Position numbers and translations under genes: made by a program
The notes under the pieces: model-generated
The model's database searches: none
Seen by the model: only the letters and a program-made list of their open reading frames with translations
What the model was told of the DNA's origin: nothing
Assembly (NCBI RefSeq): GCF_042685745.1
Contig: NZ_JBHUNT010000001.1
Span: 2,976,001 to 3,040,000, forward strand
DNA: 64,000 bases
Source of the DNA: Prauserella_A oleivorans
GTDB taxonomy: Bacteria; Actinomycetota; Actinomycetes; Mycobacteriales; Pseudonocardiaceae
Reading direction: 5' to 3'
Shown here: positions 56,044 to 64,000 of the stretch, one piece after another
Layout: every line of letters begins with the position of its first letter
How positions within the stretch are numbered: position 1 is the first letter of the stretch

Positions 56044-57297
56044 CTACGGGACGGGCGGGAAGGCCAGTTCGAAGATGGCGCCACCGTGCTCGGCGTTGTA
56101 GACGCGTAGGAATCCGCCGTGCGCCTGCGCCGTCCAGCGCACGATCGACAGGCCCAGACCGCTGGAGCCGGAGCCGCTGGTGAACCGGTCGAAGGACTCC
56201 TCGGCGACCGCCGCGTCGATACCGGGACCGTGGTCGGCCACCGTCACGCGCCCACCCGCGACGGTGATGTGCACGATCGCGGGCGAACCCGGCTGGCGGC
56301 CGTACCGGATGGCGTTGTCGAGCAGGTTGCCGACGGCCCGTTGCACGAGTCCGGGATCGGCGTTCACCTTCGTGGGCGCGGTGGTGACGGTGACCTGCGC
56401 GCCGTCGGTGGGCGTCTCCTCGACGACGCTCGTCACGAGCTGGTCGAGCCAGATGGGTTGCACGGCCAGCACCTCGACCCCGGCGGCGAGCCGGGCCCGC
56501 ACGAGCAGGTCGTCGATGATGGAGCCCATCCGCGCCGCCAGCCGCACGGTGCGGGGCAGCAGATCGGGGCGGTCCGTGGGGTTGCGCCACGCTGTCTCGG
56601 CCAGTGCCCGCAGCGCGGCGACCGGGGTGCGGAGGTCGTGTGCGGTCTCGGCGAGCAGGACCTCCTGTTGTTCCAGGGCGGCGACGGCGGGCCGGATCGC
56701 GCGCCCGGACAGCAGGTGACCGGCCACGGCGAGCGCGCCCACCAGCAGCACGCAGCCACCGATCACCGTCCACAGGACACGCTCGTGCCGGGCCAGTTCG
56801 GCCGCCGGGTCGCTCGCGGCGACGATCGCGCCCGCGTACTGGCCGGCCGAACTGAGGAACGGCTGGGCGACCACCCGCACCAGCCCGTCACCGGTGCTGG
56901 GCACGTAGCCTTCGACGAACTTCCCGCTGTCGGCCGCCTGCCGGGCGAGCCCGTACAGGACTCCTCGGTCGACCTGGGCGCAGTCGCGCCGGCTGAAATG
57001 CGGTTCGAACTCACCCGCGCCCGCGGGCAGCACGGCGAACTCGGGGCAGCTCGTGTCGATCTGGTCCTGGCCGACGAACGCGGTGACCACGGTGCCGTCG
57101 CCATTGGACTGCACCAGGCGCAACACGGCGGCCGTCACGCGTTTGAGCTCGGCGTCCAGCCGGAGTTCACCCTGCTCGCGATCCTGGGCCACGAACAGCC
57201 ACGCCAGCACGAGCAGGCCGGCGGCGTTGAGCGCGGTGAACAGCACGGTGAGCAGCCAGCGCAGCCGCCGCAGCCGGCCGGCGGCCGAGGACCTCAC
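56044..57297 (-). CDS. sensor histidine kinase
   Basis: A 417-residue membrane histidine kinase. Two transmembrane helices (LLTVLFTALNAAGLLVLAWLFV and VLWTVIGGCVLLVGALAVAG) enclose an extracellular sensor (about residues 40-175) with CPEF and RRDCAQ cysteines. The HisKA box has H220 (LLAETAHDLRTPVAALR). The ATPase has an N box (VGNLLDNAIRYG) and G boxes (VADHGPGID, SGSGSSGLGLSIVRW). It overlaps the response regulator by 4 bp (ATGA) and forms a two-component pair with it. Confidence 0.93.
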   Translation of the reverse strand: MRSSAAGRLRRLRWLLTVLFTALNAAGLLVLAWLFVAQDREQGELRLDAELKRVTAAVLRLVQSNGDGTVVTAFVGQDQIDTSCPEFAVLPAGAGEFEPHFSRRDCAQVDRGVLYGLARQAADSGKFVEGYVPSTGDGLVRVVAQPFLSSAGQYAGAIVAASDPAAELARHERVLWTVIGGCVLLVGALAVAGHLLSGRAIRPAVAALEQQEVLLAETAHDLRTPVAALRALAETAWRNPTDRPDLLPRTVRLAARMGSIIDDLLVRARLAAGVEVLAVQPIWLDQLVTSVVEETPTDGAQVTVTTAPTKVNADPGLVQRAVGNLLDNAIRYGRQPGSPAIVHITVAGGRVTVADHGPGIDAAVAEESFDRFTSGSGSSGLGLSIVRWTAQAHGGFLRVYNAEHGGAIFELAFPPVP

Positions 57298-57980
57298 GAG
57301 CCGCTCCGCGCGCCGCCGAGCCGGTAGCCCACGCCGCGCACCGTGTGGATCAGCTCGGGTCCCCGCAGTTTCGCCCGCAGCCTGCGCACCACTACGTCGA
57401 CCACGTTGGACATCGGGTCGGTGCGGGTGTCCCAGCAGTGCTCGATCAGTTCGGCGCGGCTGACGGCCTGATCCGGCCGGGTCATCAGGTACTCCAGCAC
57501 GGCGAACTCCTTGTCGCTCACGGTGAGCAGGACGCCCGCCCGGCGTACCTGCCTGCGCGCGCTGTCCAGTTCGAGATCGCCGTAGCGCAGCACCGGTGGT
57601 CGTCGTTCACCCGATCGACGGCACAGCGCGAACACCCGCGCGGTCAGCTCGGCGACCGCGAACGGCTTCACCAGATAGTCGTCGCCGCCGTGCTCGAACC
57701 CGGCGACCCGGTCGGCGACGGTGTCGCGGGCGGTGAGGAACAGCACGGGCACCGCCCAGCCCTGCTGCCGGCGCCCGCGCACGTAGGTCGCCGCGTCGCC
57801 GTCGGGGAGCATGCGGTCGAACACCACGCAGTCGTGGCCGCCGTCGGCGAGCACGGTGTCGGCCGTCGCCAGATCGGCGGCCTCGTCGATCCGGAAGCCG
57901 TGTGCGCCGAGCTCGGCGGTCACCGCCACGCGCAGGTCCTCGTTGTCCTCGACCACCAGCACCCGTGCTGTCGCTGTCAT
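57294..57980 (-). CDS. OmpR-family response regulator
   Basis: A 228-residue regulator from ATG 57980. The receiver has acidic residues EDNED, phospho-acceptor D55 (CVVFDRMLPDGD), T83 and K105 (GGDDYLVKPFAV). The C-terminal winged helix contains LRYGDLELDSARRQVRRAG and RAELIEHCWDTRTDPMSNVVDVVVRRLRAKL. It is cognate to the downstream kinase. Only 35 bp separate its start from the divergent SARP-eccE operon, so it probably controls both that operon and its own. Confidence 0.93.
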   Translation of the reverse strand: MTATARVLVVEDNEDLRVAVTAELGAHGFRIDEAADLATADTVLADGGHDCVVFDRMLPDGDAATYVRGRRQQGWAVPVLFLTARDTVADRVAGFEHGGDDYLVKPFAVAELTARVFALCRRSGERRPPVLRYGDLELDSARRQVRRAGVLLTVSDKEFAVLEYLMTRPDQAVSRAELIEHCWDTRTDPMSNVVDVVVRRLRAKLRGPELIHTVRGVGYRLGGARSGS

Positions 57981-58015
57981 CGGAACCTCATGTTCGTGCC
58001 GCGATCGTTGCTCAC

Positions 58016-58996
58016 ATGCTCTTCCGTGTTCTGGGGCCGGTGGAGGTCCACGGCCGCGACGGCGAGGTACACCGGCTCGGCGTGGGCAAGCCCGCGACCG
58101 TGCTGGCGACACTGCTGGTGCACCCTAACGCGTGGGTCTCGACCAGCACGCTGATCGACGCGACGTGGCACGAAGCGGCCCCGCCCGGCTCGGCGCGGGC
58201 GAACCTGAAGACCTACATCTGGCAGCTGCGGCGCTTGCTGCCGAGCCCGGACGACGGCCTGCCGCGCATCGAGAGCGTCCCGGGCCGCTACCGGCTACGG
58301 GTCGCGCCCGGCGAGCTGGACACCGACCACGTCGCGCACCACGCGGCCCGCGCGCGGGCCGCGGCGCAGGCCGGTGACGTCGCCACGGCGATCGACGCCG
58401 TCACCGCGGCGCTCCGGCTGTGGCGTGGCCGGCCCTTCGAGGGCCTGCCGGATGCGCTGGACGACGCCACCGACCGGCTCACACAGCTGTACCACCGGCT
58501 GCGGGATGACCTCGCCGACGCGCAGCTCGCGCTCGGCCGCACCCGGGATGCCGTGCGCACGCTGCGGGCGATCACGGCGGACGATCCGCTGCGCGAAGGA
58601 GCGTGGGCACGGCTGATGCGTGCGTTGCACGCACTCGGCAGGTACGCGGAGGCGGCGTGTGCCTACGAGCGGGCGCGGCGGATCCTGGCCGCCGAACTCG
58701 GGGTGCCGCCTGGGCGGGAGCTCACGGCGGCCCGCCGCGAGGTCGATCGCCCCGCGACCGGCCCGGTTCGGGAGCTGCCGCGCCATCCGGCTCGAGTGGT
58801 TGGACCGGTCCCGATCCGGCTTGCTGAGGCGGATGGGGCGGCGGCCGGGCGGCACGGTGGCGAGGCGGCCCGGCCGGTGCGGGCCCGCTCCGGTAGTTCG
58901 CCGGACGGCCGGTGCCGCTGTCGGCGGGTGAGGCCTGCATGCCCCGCGCCCGGATCTCCGGCCCCGGCTGCGGATGTCGTGAGGGTCCGGCGATGA
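58016..58996 (+). CDS. SARP/AfsR-type (BTAD domain) transcriptional regulator
   Basis: A 326-residue SARP-type protein. The OmpR-like winged helix at the N-terminus (FRVLGPVEVHGRDGEVHRLGVGKPATVLATLLV, TLIDATWHEAAPPGSARANLKTYIWQLRRLL) is followed by a bacterial transcriptional activator domain (GELDTDHVAHHAARARAAAQAGD, RDAVRTLRAITADDPLREGAWARLMRALHALGR). The C-terminus is low complexity. Such regulators usually control antibiotic clusters. It heads the plus-strand eccE operon, ending in an ATGA overlap with eccE, and is divergent from the response regulator. Confidence 0.88.
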   Translation: MLFRVLGPVEVHGRDGEVHRLGVGKPATVLATLLVHPNAWVSTSTLIDATWHEAAPPGSARANLKTYIWQLRRLLPSPDDGLPRIESVPGRYRLRVAPGELDTDHVAHHAARARAAAQAGDVATAIDAVTAALRLWRGRPFEGLPDALDDATDRLTQLYHRLRDDLADAQLALGRTRDAVRTLRAITADDPLREGAWARLMRALHALGRYAEAACAYERARRILAAELGVPPGRELTAARREVDRPATGPVRELPRHPARVVGPVPIRLAEADGAAAGRHGGEAARPVRARSGSSPDGRCRCRRVRPACPAPGSPAPAADVVRVRR

Positions 58997-60273
58997 CCGC
59001 GCAGCCACACCAGGGCGTCACCGCACCGGCTGGGTACGTCCGGCCCGAACCGGCGCCGCGAGCCACCGGGCGGCCGCTCGCGACCGTTGCTGCGGCCGCC
59101 CGCGCCACCGCGACCCGGCCCCGGCCTCCCGCCGCACCTCCGCGGCCCGCCGGCACCGGAACGACCCGGACCCGCCCGCACCCCGCCGCCGTCGCCTCCA
59201 CCGTCCGGGTCGGACACACAGACGTACCGCCACGCGAACGCCCGGCGCGCCGGGAACCGCTCGAGTTGCCGCTGCTTCGCATCGTGTGCTGGCAGGTGGC
59301 GGTCGTGCTCGTGCTGCTGGCGATCGGCAGGCCGTGGCCCATCCTGACGGCCCTGCTGCTGGCCGCGGTGGCACTGCTGGCCTGGACCGCGGTGCGCGTC
59401 CGGGGCCGCTGGCTCTCCGCCGAGGCGACCTTGCGGGCGCGACTGCTGCTCCGGCGCCGTCGGTGTGACCTGCCCGGCGCGCACGCCGCGGACGTCTTGC
59501 TCCGGACGTTCGCGCCGGGCGCCCGGATCCACACGGTTGCGCTCGCCGGGAGTCCCGCCGCGGTCGTGAGCCGCAACGAGGAACTGCTCGCCGTTCTGCG
59601 CCCGGCCGGCGCAGATCCCGCTGCACTCGCCGAGCTCGCGTTGTCCGGTGCGCTCCTCCCGGACGCCGCCGATCCGCAGGCACTGGCACCGCCTGCCGTC
59701 CGGCTGCAGCTTGTGCTGCACCACGGTCCACAGCAGACCGAGCACGCCCGCGCATGGCTGGCCGTGCGGGCGGTGCGCGAACCCGGCTGCGCGGGCGACG
59801 CCGACCTGCTCGTCCCGCTGACCAACGCCGTGCGCAGGGTGCAGAGCACGTTGCGCAGGGCCGGCCTGGCCGTGGTCGCCCTGACCGGGCCCGAGCTGCA
59901 CGCCACGCTCGTGGCTCTCACCCACACCGGGCCGGGGCGGGGCGCGATCCGGGAGGACCGGCGCTACTGGCGGGCGGGTCCGATCGCGCAGGCCGGCCTC
60001 CGGCTGACCGGGTTGGCCGCCCGATCGCCCCGGGCCAGGGTGCACACGCTGCACCGGCTGCTCGCCGCCGCTGCGGGTACCGCCCGCACCGTCGCCGTCA
60101 CGGTGCCGGAGTACGCCGGTGTGCTGCGCGTCGCCGCGCGGCTGGACGCGACGGCCGACGCGGCCGCCGACCAGCTCCGGAGGACCCTGCCGTCCGGTCT
60201 CCGGCTCGAGCGGATGGACGACCAGCATGCAGCGGCCGTCGCCGCGTCGTTGCCGATCGGAGGGAACCCGTGA
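58993..60273 (+). CDS. eccE: type VII secretion protein EccE
   Basis: A 426-residue EccE. A proline/arginine-rich cytoplasmic N-terminus (about 95 residues) precedes two transmembrane helices (IVCWQVAVVLVLLAIG and ILTALLLAAVALLAWTAV), then the conserved WLSAEATLRARLLLRRRR and a periplasmic/cytosolic globular domain (PAVRLQLVLHHGPQQTEHARAWLAV). EccE is the least conserved ESX core protein, which lowers certainty, but length, two-helix layout and operon context agree. The ATG overlaps the SARP stop; its TGA overlaps the next gene's GTG. Confidence 0.82.
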   Translation: MTAQPHQGVTAPAGYVRPEPAPRATGRPLATVAAAARATATRPRPPAAPPRPAGTGTTRTRPHPAAVASTVRVGHTDVPPRERPARREPLELPLLRIVCWQVAVVLVLLAIGRPWPILTALLLAAVALLAWTAVRVRGRWLSAEATLRARLLLRRRRCDLPGAHAADVLLRTFAPGARIHTVALAGSPAAVVSRNEELLAVLRPAGADPAALAELALSGALLPDAADPQALAPPAVRLQLVLHHGPQQTEHARAWLAVRAVREPGCAGDADLLVPLTNAVRRVQSTLRRAGLAVVALTGPELHATLVALTHTGPGRGAIREDRRYWRAGPIAQAGLRLTGLAARSPRARVHTLHRLLAAAAGTARTVAVTVPEYAGVLRVAARLDATADAAADQLRRTLPSGLRLERMDDQHAAAVAASLPIGGNP

Positions 60274-60983
60274 TCACCCAGTCCTCACCCGAGTTGTGCG
60301 AGGCGCCGCCGCGGCTCGCGGTCCTGCACGGGCACGCGCCACGCCCGCCGGTGTCCCGGCTCGCGCGGGTGGCCGCGAAACTGGCCGCCGCCCAGCGGGA
60401 GGTTCTCCTCGTCAGTCCGATGTCCGGTGCGCCCGGCGACCCGGTCGCGATGTTCCGGGCGATCGACGAGGCCAACCTCAGGCGCGGTGTCCGCTACCGA
60501 ATGCTGTTCCCCGACGTGGCGCGCACCTCGGCCGGGATCGCCCGGCGTCTCGGCATGCTCGCCCGGGCGGGCGCGGAGATCCGCACGATGCCCAGCGTGC
60601 CCGTCGAGGCACTGGTCGTCGACGGTGCGGTCGCGATCGTGCCCGGCGAAGGGCAGGGCAGCACGGCAGGCATCGCCGTGCTCCGGTTGCCCAGCGTCGT
60701 CGGGACGATCACCGAGCTCGTCGACCGGCTGTGGCCCGCCGCGGTGCCGCTCGTCGCGGCCGATCCGCCGGCGACGGCCGAGCCGGCGGGACGCGACCGG
60801 GAGCTGCTCGCGCTGCTCTCCGCCGGGTGCACCGACGAGTCGGCGGCCGCCGCCCTCGGCGTCTCGGTGCGCACCGTGCGCCGCATGGTGTCGAGCCTGA
60901 TGAACCGGCTCGGCGCGCGCAGCCGCTTCCAGGCCGGGGTCAAGGCCGCCGACCGCGGCTGGCTCCCGGATGCGGCCCGATGA
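60270..60983 (+). CDS. LuxR-type HTH regulator with a phospholipase D-like domain
   Basis: A 237-residue protein. The N-terminal two thirds (RGVRYRMLFPDVARTSAGIARRLGMLARAGAEIRTMPSVPVEALVVDGAVAIVP) resemble the phospholipase D-like sensing domain attached to helix-turn-helix regulators in actinobacteria. The C-terminus is a LuxR-type helix-turn-helix (LLALLSAGCTDESAAAALGVSVRTVRRMVSSLMNRLGARSRFQAGV). GTG 60270 overlaps the eccE stop, and its own stop overlaps the next ATG. It is therefore a transcriptional regulator built into the eccE operon. Its signal is unknown. Confidence 0.8.
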   Translation: MITQSSPELCEAPPRLAVLHGHAPRPPVSRLARVAAKLAAAQREVLLVSPMSGAPGDPVAMFRAIDEANLRRGVRYRMLFPDVARTSAGIARRLGMLARAGAEIRTMPSVPVEALVVDGAVAIVPGEGQGSTAGIAVLRLPSVVGTITELVDRLWPAAVPLVAADPPATAEPAGRDRELLALLSAGCTDESAAAALGVSVRTVRRMVSSLMNRLGARSRFQAGVKAADRGWLPDAAR

Positions 60984-62658
60984 CGGGGCGTGCGGTGGCC
61001 ACCGGTCGCACCGTTCTGGTCGATCCGGACCGGCGAGGCGCGTATCCCGCGATCTGCGAGGCCGTCCTGGAGGCCCCCGACGGCGCGTGCGTGGCCATCG
61101 CGGCGGGTACGTACGCCGAGACGCTCGAGCTCCACGAACGGCGCCTCACCCTGCGCGCCGCCGACGGCGCGGAGGTCGTGCTCGACGGCGCCGGTGCCGA
61201 CGTGCCGGTGCTGCTGGCACGCGGCGGTGTCCTCGCGGTGCACGGGCTGACCGTGCGCGCGGGCGACGCGGCGGCCGTCCAGGCCGAGAACGCCGAGCTG
61301 ACCCTCACCGGCTGCACCGTGCACGCGGGCCGGGGACCGGGCGTGGCGCTGCGGGGCCCCGGTCCGGTGACCATCCGGGACGTCACCGTCACCGGAGGGG
61401 AACACGGACTCGTGCTGGAAGGCACGTCCGGAGTCGTGGAGGAGGTCGCCGTCGACGACGTCGCCGGGGACGGGCTGATCGTCGGCCTCGGAGCCGACCC
61501 CGCCATCCGGGCGTGCGCGGTCGGCGGCTGCGGCCACCGCGGGCTCTACGTCGACCAGCACGCACGGCCGATTGTGCAAGGCTGCCGGATCACCCGCACC
61601 GGGAACGCCGGCATCGTGGTGGCCCACCGGGGCGAGCCCGTGCTGCGGCAGGTGTCCGTGCGGGACGCGCTGGGCGTCGGAATCGAGGTGGGGCCACACT
61701 GCGGCGGCTCGATCGAGGGCTGCGAGTTCCACAACACCGCCGAGCCGGCGTCCGCCTCGCCGAGACGGCGACCGCCACCGTGGTGACCGCGCCTGCCGAT
61801 GTCCTCGGCGCCTCCGGCCCGCTCGACGTCCTGCTCGCCGAGCTGGACGGCATGGTCGGGTTGCGCGGCGTCAAGGCCGAGGTGCGCTCGCTGGCCGACG
61901 AGCTCCAGGTGAACGCGTGGCGGTCGCGGGCGGGGCTGGCCACCGGCGCGGTGAGCCACCACCTCGTCTTCGCCGGTGCTCCCGGCACCGGCAAGACCAC
62001 GGTCGCGCGCATGTACGGCACGCTTCTGCGGGAGCTCGGGGTGCTGCCCGGCGGCGAGTTCCGCGAGGTGTCGCGGCGGGACCTCGTCGGCCAGTACATC
62101 GGCCACACGGCCGAGAAGACCGCGGGCGTGTTCGAGCAGGCGCTGGGCGGCGCCCTGTTCATCGACGAGGCGTACACCCTCTCCCGGCAGGCGGGCAGCG
62201 GCGGCGATTTCGGCCAGGAAACCATCGACACGCTGGTGAAGCTGATGGAGGACCAGCGTGATCGGATCGCCGTCATCGTCGCCGGCTACACGGAGGAGAT
62301 GCGCCAGTTCCTCTGCGCCAATCCCGGGCTGTCGTCCCGGTTCGCCAAGGTCGTCTCGTTCGAGGATTACACCCCGGACGACCTGGTCGGCATCGTCGGC
62401 CGCATGGTCGCGGCGGGCGACTACGAGCTCGACCCGGCGTCCGCGCCTGCCCTCGCCGACCACTTCCGGCGGGTCGCGCGGGCGCCCGGCTTCGGCAACG
62501 CGCGCGACGCGAGACGGCTGTTCGAGGCGATGCGCAAGGCACAGTCCGGGCGGCTGCGCAGGCTGGGCCGGATCCCGGACGCCGCGGAGCTGCGCAGGCT
62601 GCGGTCCGAGGACGTGCTGGCGGCCATCGCCTGCTCAGCGCGTGGGGTCGCCGAGTAG
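60980..62658 (+). pseudogene. beta-helix/AAA+ (CbbX/EccA-type) protein, frameshifted
   Basis: From ATG 60980 about 255 residues form a right-handed parallel beta-helix (repeated rungs such as RLTLRAADGAEVVLDGAG, GLTVRAGDAAAVQAENAELT, GGCGHRGLYVDQHARPIVQGC). The frame is lost near 61746-61749; GVRLAETATATVV and an AAA+ domain continue in another frame to 62658. One missing G restores a 559-residue protein. The AAA+ part has Walker A GAPGTGKTTVAR (about residue 333), Walker B ALFIDEAYTL and a CbbX/EccA-type lid (EEMRQFLCANPGLSSRFAKVV). It is probably the EccA-equivalent chaperone of this ESX locus, with the beta-helix in place of TPRs. Confidence 0.72.
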
Positions 62659-63300
62659 GTAGCCGGCGCCACGCACGGTGTGCAGCACGGGCGGCGGGCC
62701 CAGCTTGCGGCGGAGCTGGGTGATCAGCACGTCCAGCACGTTCGACGCCGGCGGCACCAGCTCGTCCCACGCCGCGGCGATCAGCTCGGCACGGCTCACC
62801 GTGCCACCCGCGGCGGCGAGGAGACGTTCGAGCACGACGAACTCCTTGCGCGTCAACCGCAGCGGTGTGCCCCCGCGCCGCGCCTCGTGGGCGCCGGTGT
62901 CCAGCTCGAGGTCCCGCCACCGCAGAACCCGGGGCGCGGGCAGGTCACCGCGCCGGCACAGGCTGCGCACGCGGACCACGAGTTCGGCCACGGCGAACGG
63001 TTTCACCAGGTAGTCGTCGCCCCACGCGAGCCCGGCGATGCGGTCGCCGACGGCGTCGCGCGCGGTCAGGAACAGCACCGGCACGCTCCACCCGGACCGC
63101 CTGCGGTGTTCGACGTAGTCCAGCGCGTCGCCCGCGGGCAGCATGCGATCGAACACGACGCAGTCGTAGGCGTTGACCGCGAGCGCCTCGTCCGCCTCGG
63201 GAAGGTTCGGCGCGGTGTCCACGGCCAGCCCCGAACCGCGCAGCGCGGACTCCACCGCGACCCGCAGGTTCTCGTCGTCCTCGGCTACCAGCACCCGCAC
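62635..63300 (-). CDS. orphan OmpR-family response regulator
   Basis: A 221-residue regulator from GTG 63300, closely resembling the regulator paired with the histidine kinase 5 kb away (shared DCVVFDRMLP, PVLFLTARD, GDDYLVKPFAVAEL). D51 is the phospho-acceptor and K100 the conserved Lys; the D-to-K spacing is one residue shorter than in its paralogue. A winged helix with RAELIAAAWDELVPPASNVLDVLITQLRRKLG closes it. No kinase gene is next to it. Its 3' end overlaps the AAA+ gene by 24 bp on the opposite strand. Confidence 0.9.
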   Translation of the reverse strand: MRVLVAEDDENLRVAVESALRGSGLAVDTAPNLPEADEALAVNAYDCVVFDRMLPAGDALDYVEHRRRSGWSVPVLFLTARDAVGDRIAGLAWGDDYLVKPFAVAELVVRVRSLCRRGDLPAPRVLRWRDLELDTGAHEARRGGTPLRLTRKEFVVLERLLAAAGGTVSRAELIAAAWDELVPPASNVLDVLITQLRRKLGPPPVLHTVRGAGYLLGDPTR

Positions 63301-63424
63301 CGGGGCGAGAGTAGCGCGTGGTCGCCGAACGGGCGCGGCATGTCATCAAATCCTCATTCACGCCTCGCGAGAGTGGTTCCGCGCGGTCAGGGGACCGCGG
63401 ATGACCGGAGAGGAAACGCCTGAC

Positions 63425-63874
63425 ATGACCGAGACGACTGACCTGTCCCACGGGGCCACGCGCAGGACGCGACCGCTCGCGCTCAAGATCGCGGTGGGCA
63501 TCCTGCTCCTGCAGGCGCTCGCCAACGCCGCGGGCGGCGTGCTGCTCCTGATGGTGGCGGCCGAGGACATCGAGCACGGACGGGACGTGCCCGCACTGCA
63601 GTACGTGCTGGGGTATGCGTCCATCGCCATTGGCGTGGTCCTGCTCGCGTGCGGGGTGCTGCTGGTGCGCGGTGTGCTCGCGGCACGCCCCGTCGTGGTG
63701 TGCCTGGAGGTGCTGGCGATGGTCGGTGGCCTCGTCAACGTCGTCCTGGGCGCGCCGCAAGCCGTGGTGGGTCTCGTCCTGGCGGGGCTGGTGCTGATGC
63801 ATCTCTACCGCGCCGAGGTCACCGAGTGGTTCCGGGAGCGCACGGAGCAGCGCACCGGCGCCTACTCCGGGTGA
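63425..63874 (+). CDS. small integral membrane protein of unknown function
   Basis: A 149-residue protein with four predicted transmembrane helices (LKIAVGILLLQALANAAGGVLLLMVA, YVLGYASIAIGVVLLACGVLLV, PVVVCLEVLAMVGGLVNVVLG, AVVGLVLAGLVLMHL) and a charged C-terminus. I do not recognise a family. ATG 63425 has GAGAGG upstream; ATG 63401 is an alternative. It is divergent from the orphan response regulator, which may control it. Confidence 0.65.
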   Translation: MTETTDLSHGATRRTRPLALKIAVGILLLQALANAAGGVLLLMVAAEDIEHGRDVPALQYVLGYASIAIGVVLLACGVLLVRGVLAARPVVVCLEVLAMVGGLVNVVLGAPQAVVGLVLAGLVLMHLYRAEVTEWFRERTEQRTGAYSG

Positions 63875-63890
63875 CGCCGGGATCGCACCG

Positions 63891-64000
63891 TCACGGCTGC
63901 TGCAGCAGCAGCGCCAGGCAGAGCAGGAACACCGGGAGCGCGGCCAGCGCGACCTGAGGGAACGACCGGGGTCGACGCCAGCTGACCAAGTAGGTCAGCG
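63891..64000 (-). CDS. partial CDS at window edge, probable membrane protein C-terminus
   Basis: The minus strand carries an open frame that enters from the right edge and stops at TGA 63891-63893, coding for TYLVSWRRPRSFPQVALAALPVFLLCLALLLQQP. A hydrophobic helix near the end suggests an integral membrane protein. Only the last 35 or so residues are visible, and a frame this short could be chance. Confidence 0.4.
   Translation of the reverse strand, partial: LTYLVSWRRPRSFPQVALAALPVFLLCLALLLQQP

Overview
The window is high-GC DNA (about 70 percent G+C, GTG starts common, many ATGA/GTGA stop-start overlaps) from an actinobacterium. An ESX-type type VII secretion locus, an actinobacterial-style recC-recB-recD operon and a benzoate gene cluster with a LuxR-type regulator together suggest a Pseudonocardiales-like soil organism; that placement is inference.

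Layout. 1-4.4 kb: end of a benzoate operon (benD-like dehydrogenase, benK-like transporter, large LuxR-family ATPase regulator). 4.7-6.9 kb: a minus-strand pair, SnoaL/NTF2-like protein and KstD-like flavoprotein. 7.0-16.6 kb: recC-recB-recD, with recC broken near its 3' end by an IS30-family element (10171-11421). 16.7-19.1 kb: arylamine N-acetyltransferase and a YjiH-type transporter. 19.1-36.3 kb: a catabolic and transport region. It holds a minus-strand run (GntR regulator, hydantoinase A/B-type pair, isopropylmalate/tartrate dehydrogenase-like enzyme, second GntR regulator), a divergent aldehyde dehydrogenase-SDR pair, a tautomerase/MarR divergon, an enoyl-CoA hydratase, and a plus-strand operon (Lrp regulator, Asp/Glu/hydantoin racemase, secreted protein, 50-residue membrane peptide, sodium:solute symporter, M19-like dipeptidase).

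36.3-62.7 kb: a type VII secretion locus. eccC is followed by an EspC-like gene and a WXG/proline-rich gene on the minus strand. Two Esx-like substrates, a YbaB-like gene and mycP lie on the plus strand, then eccB and eccD on the minus strand. Inserted in it are a receptor-type pseudokinase (plus), a MoxR-DUF58-transglutaminase-like module headed by a fibronectin-III protein (minus), and a two-component system. It ends with a plus-strand SARP-eccE-LuxR/PLD-eccA-like operon whose AAA+ protein carries a beta-helix instead of TPRs. An orphan response regulator paralogous to the first, a small membrane protein and a partial gene close the window.

Five genes (hyuA, the tautomerase, the WXG/proline-rich gene, the pseudokinase and the beta-helix AAA+ gene) each need one small indel to restore a family-length product, and most of these lie in homopolymers or GC runs. 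Either the assembly carries residual indels or several genes are decaying. The IS30 disruption of recC does not depend on that question. No tRNA, rRNA or CRISPR array was seen.
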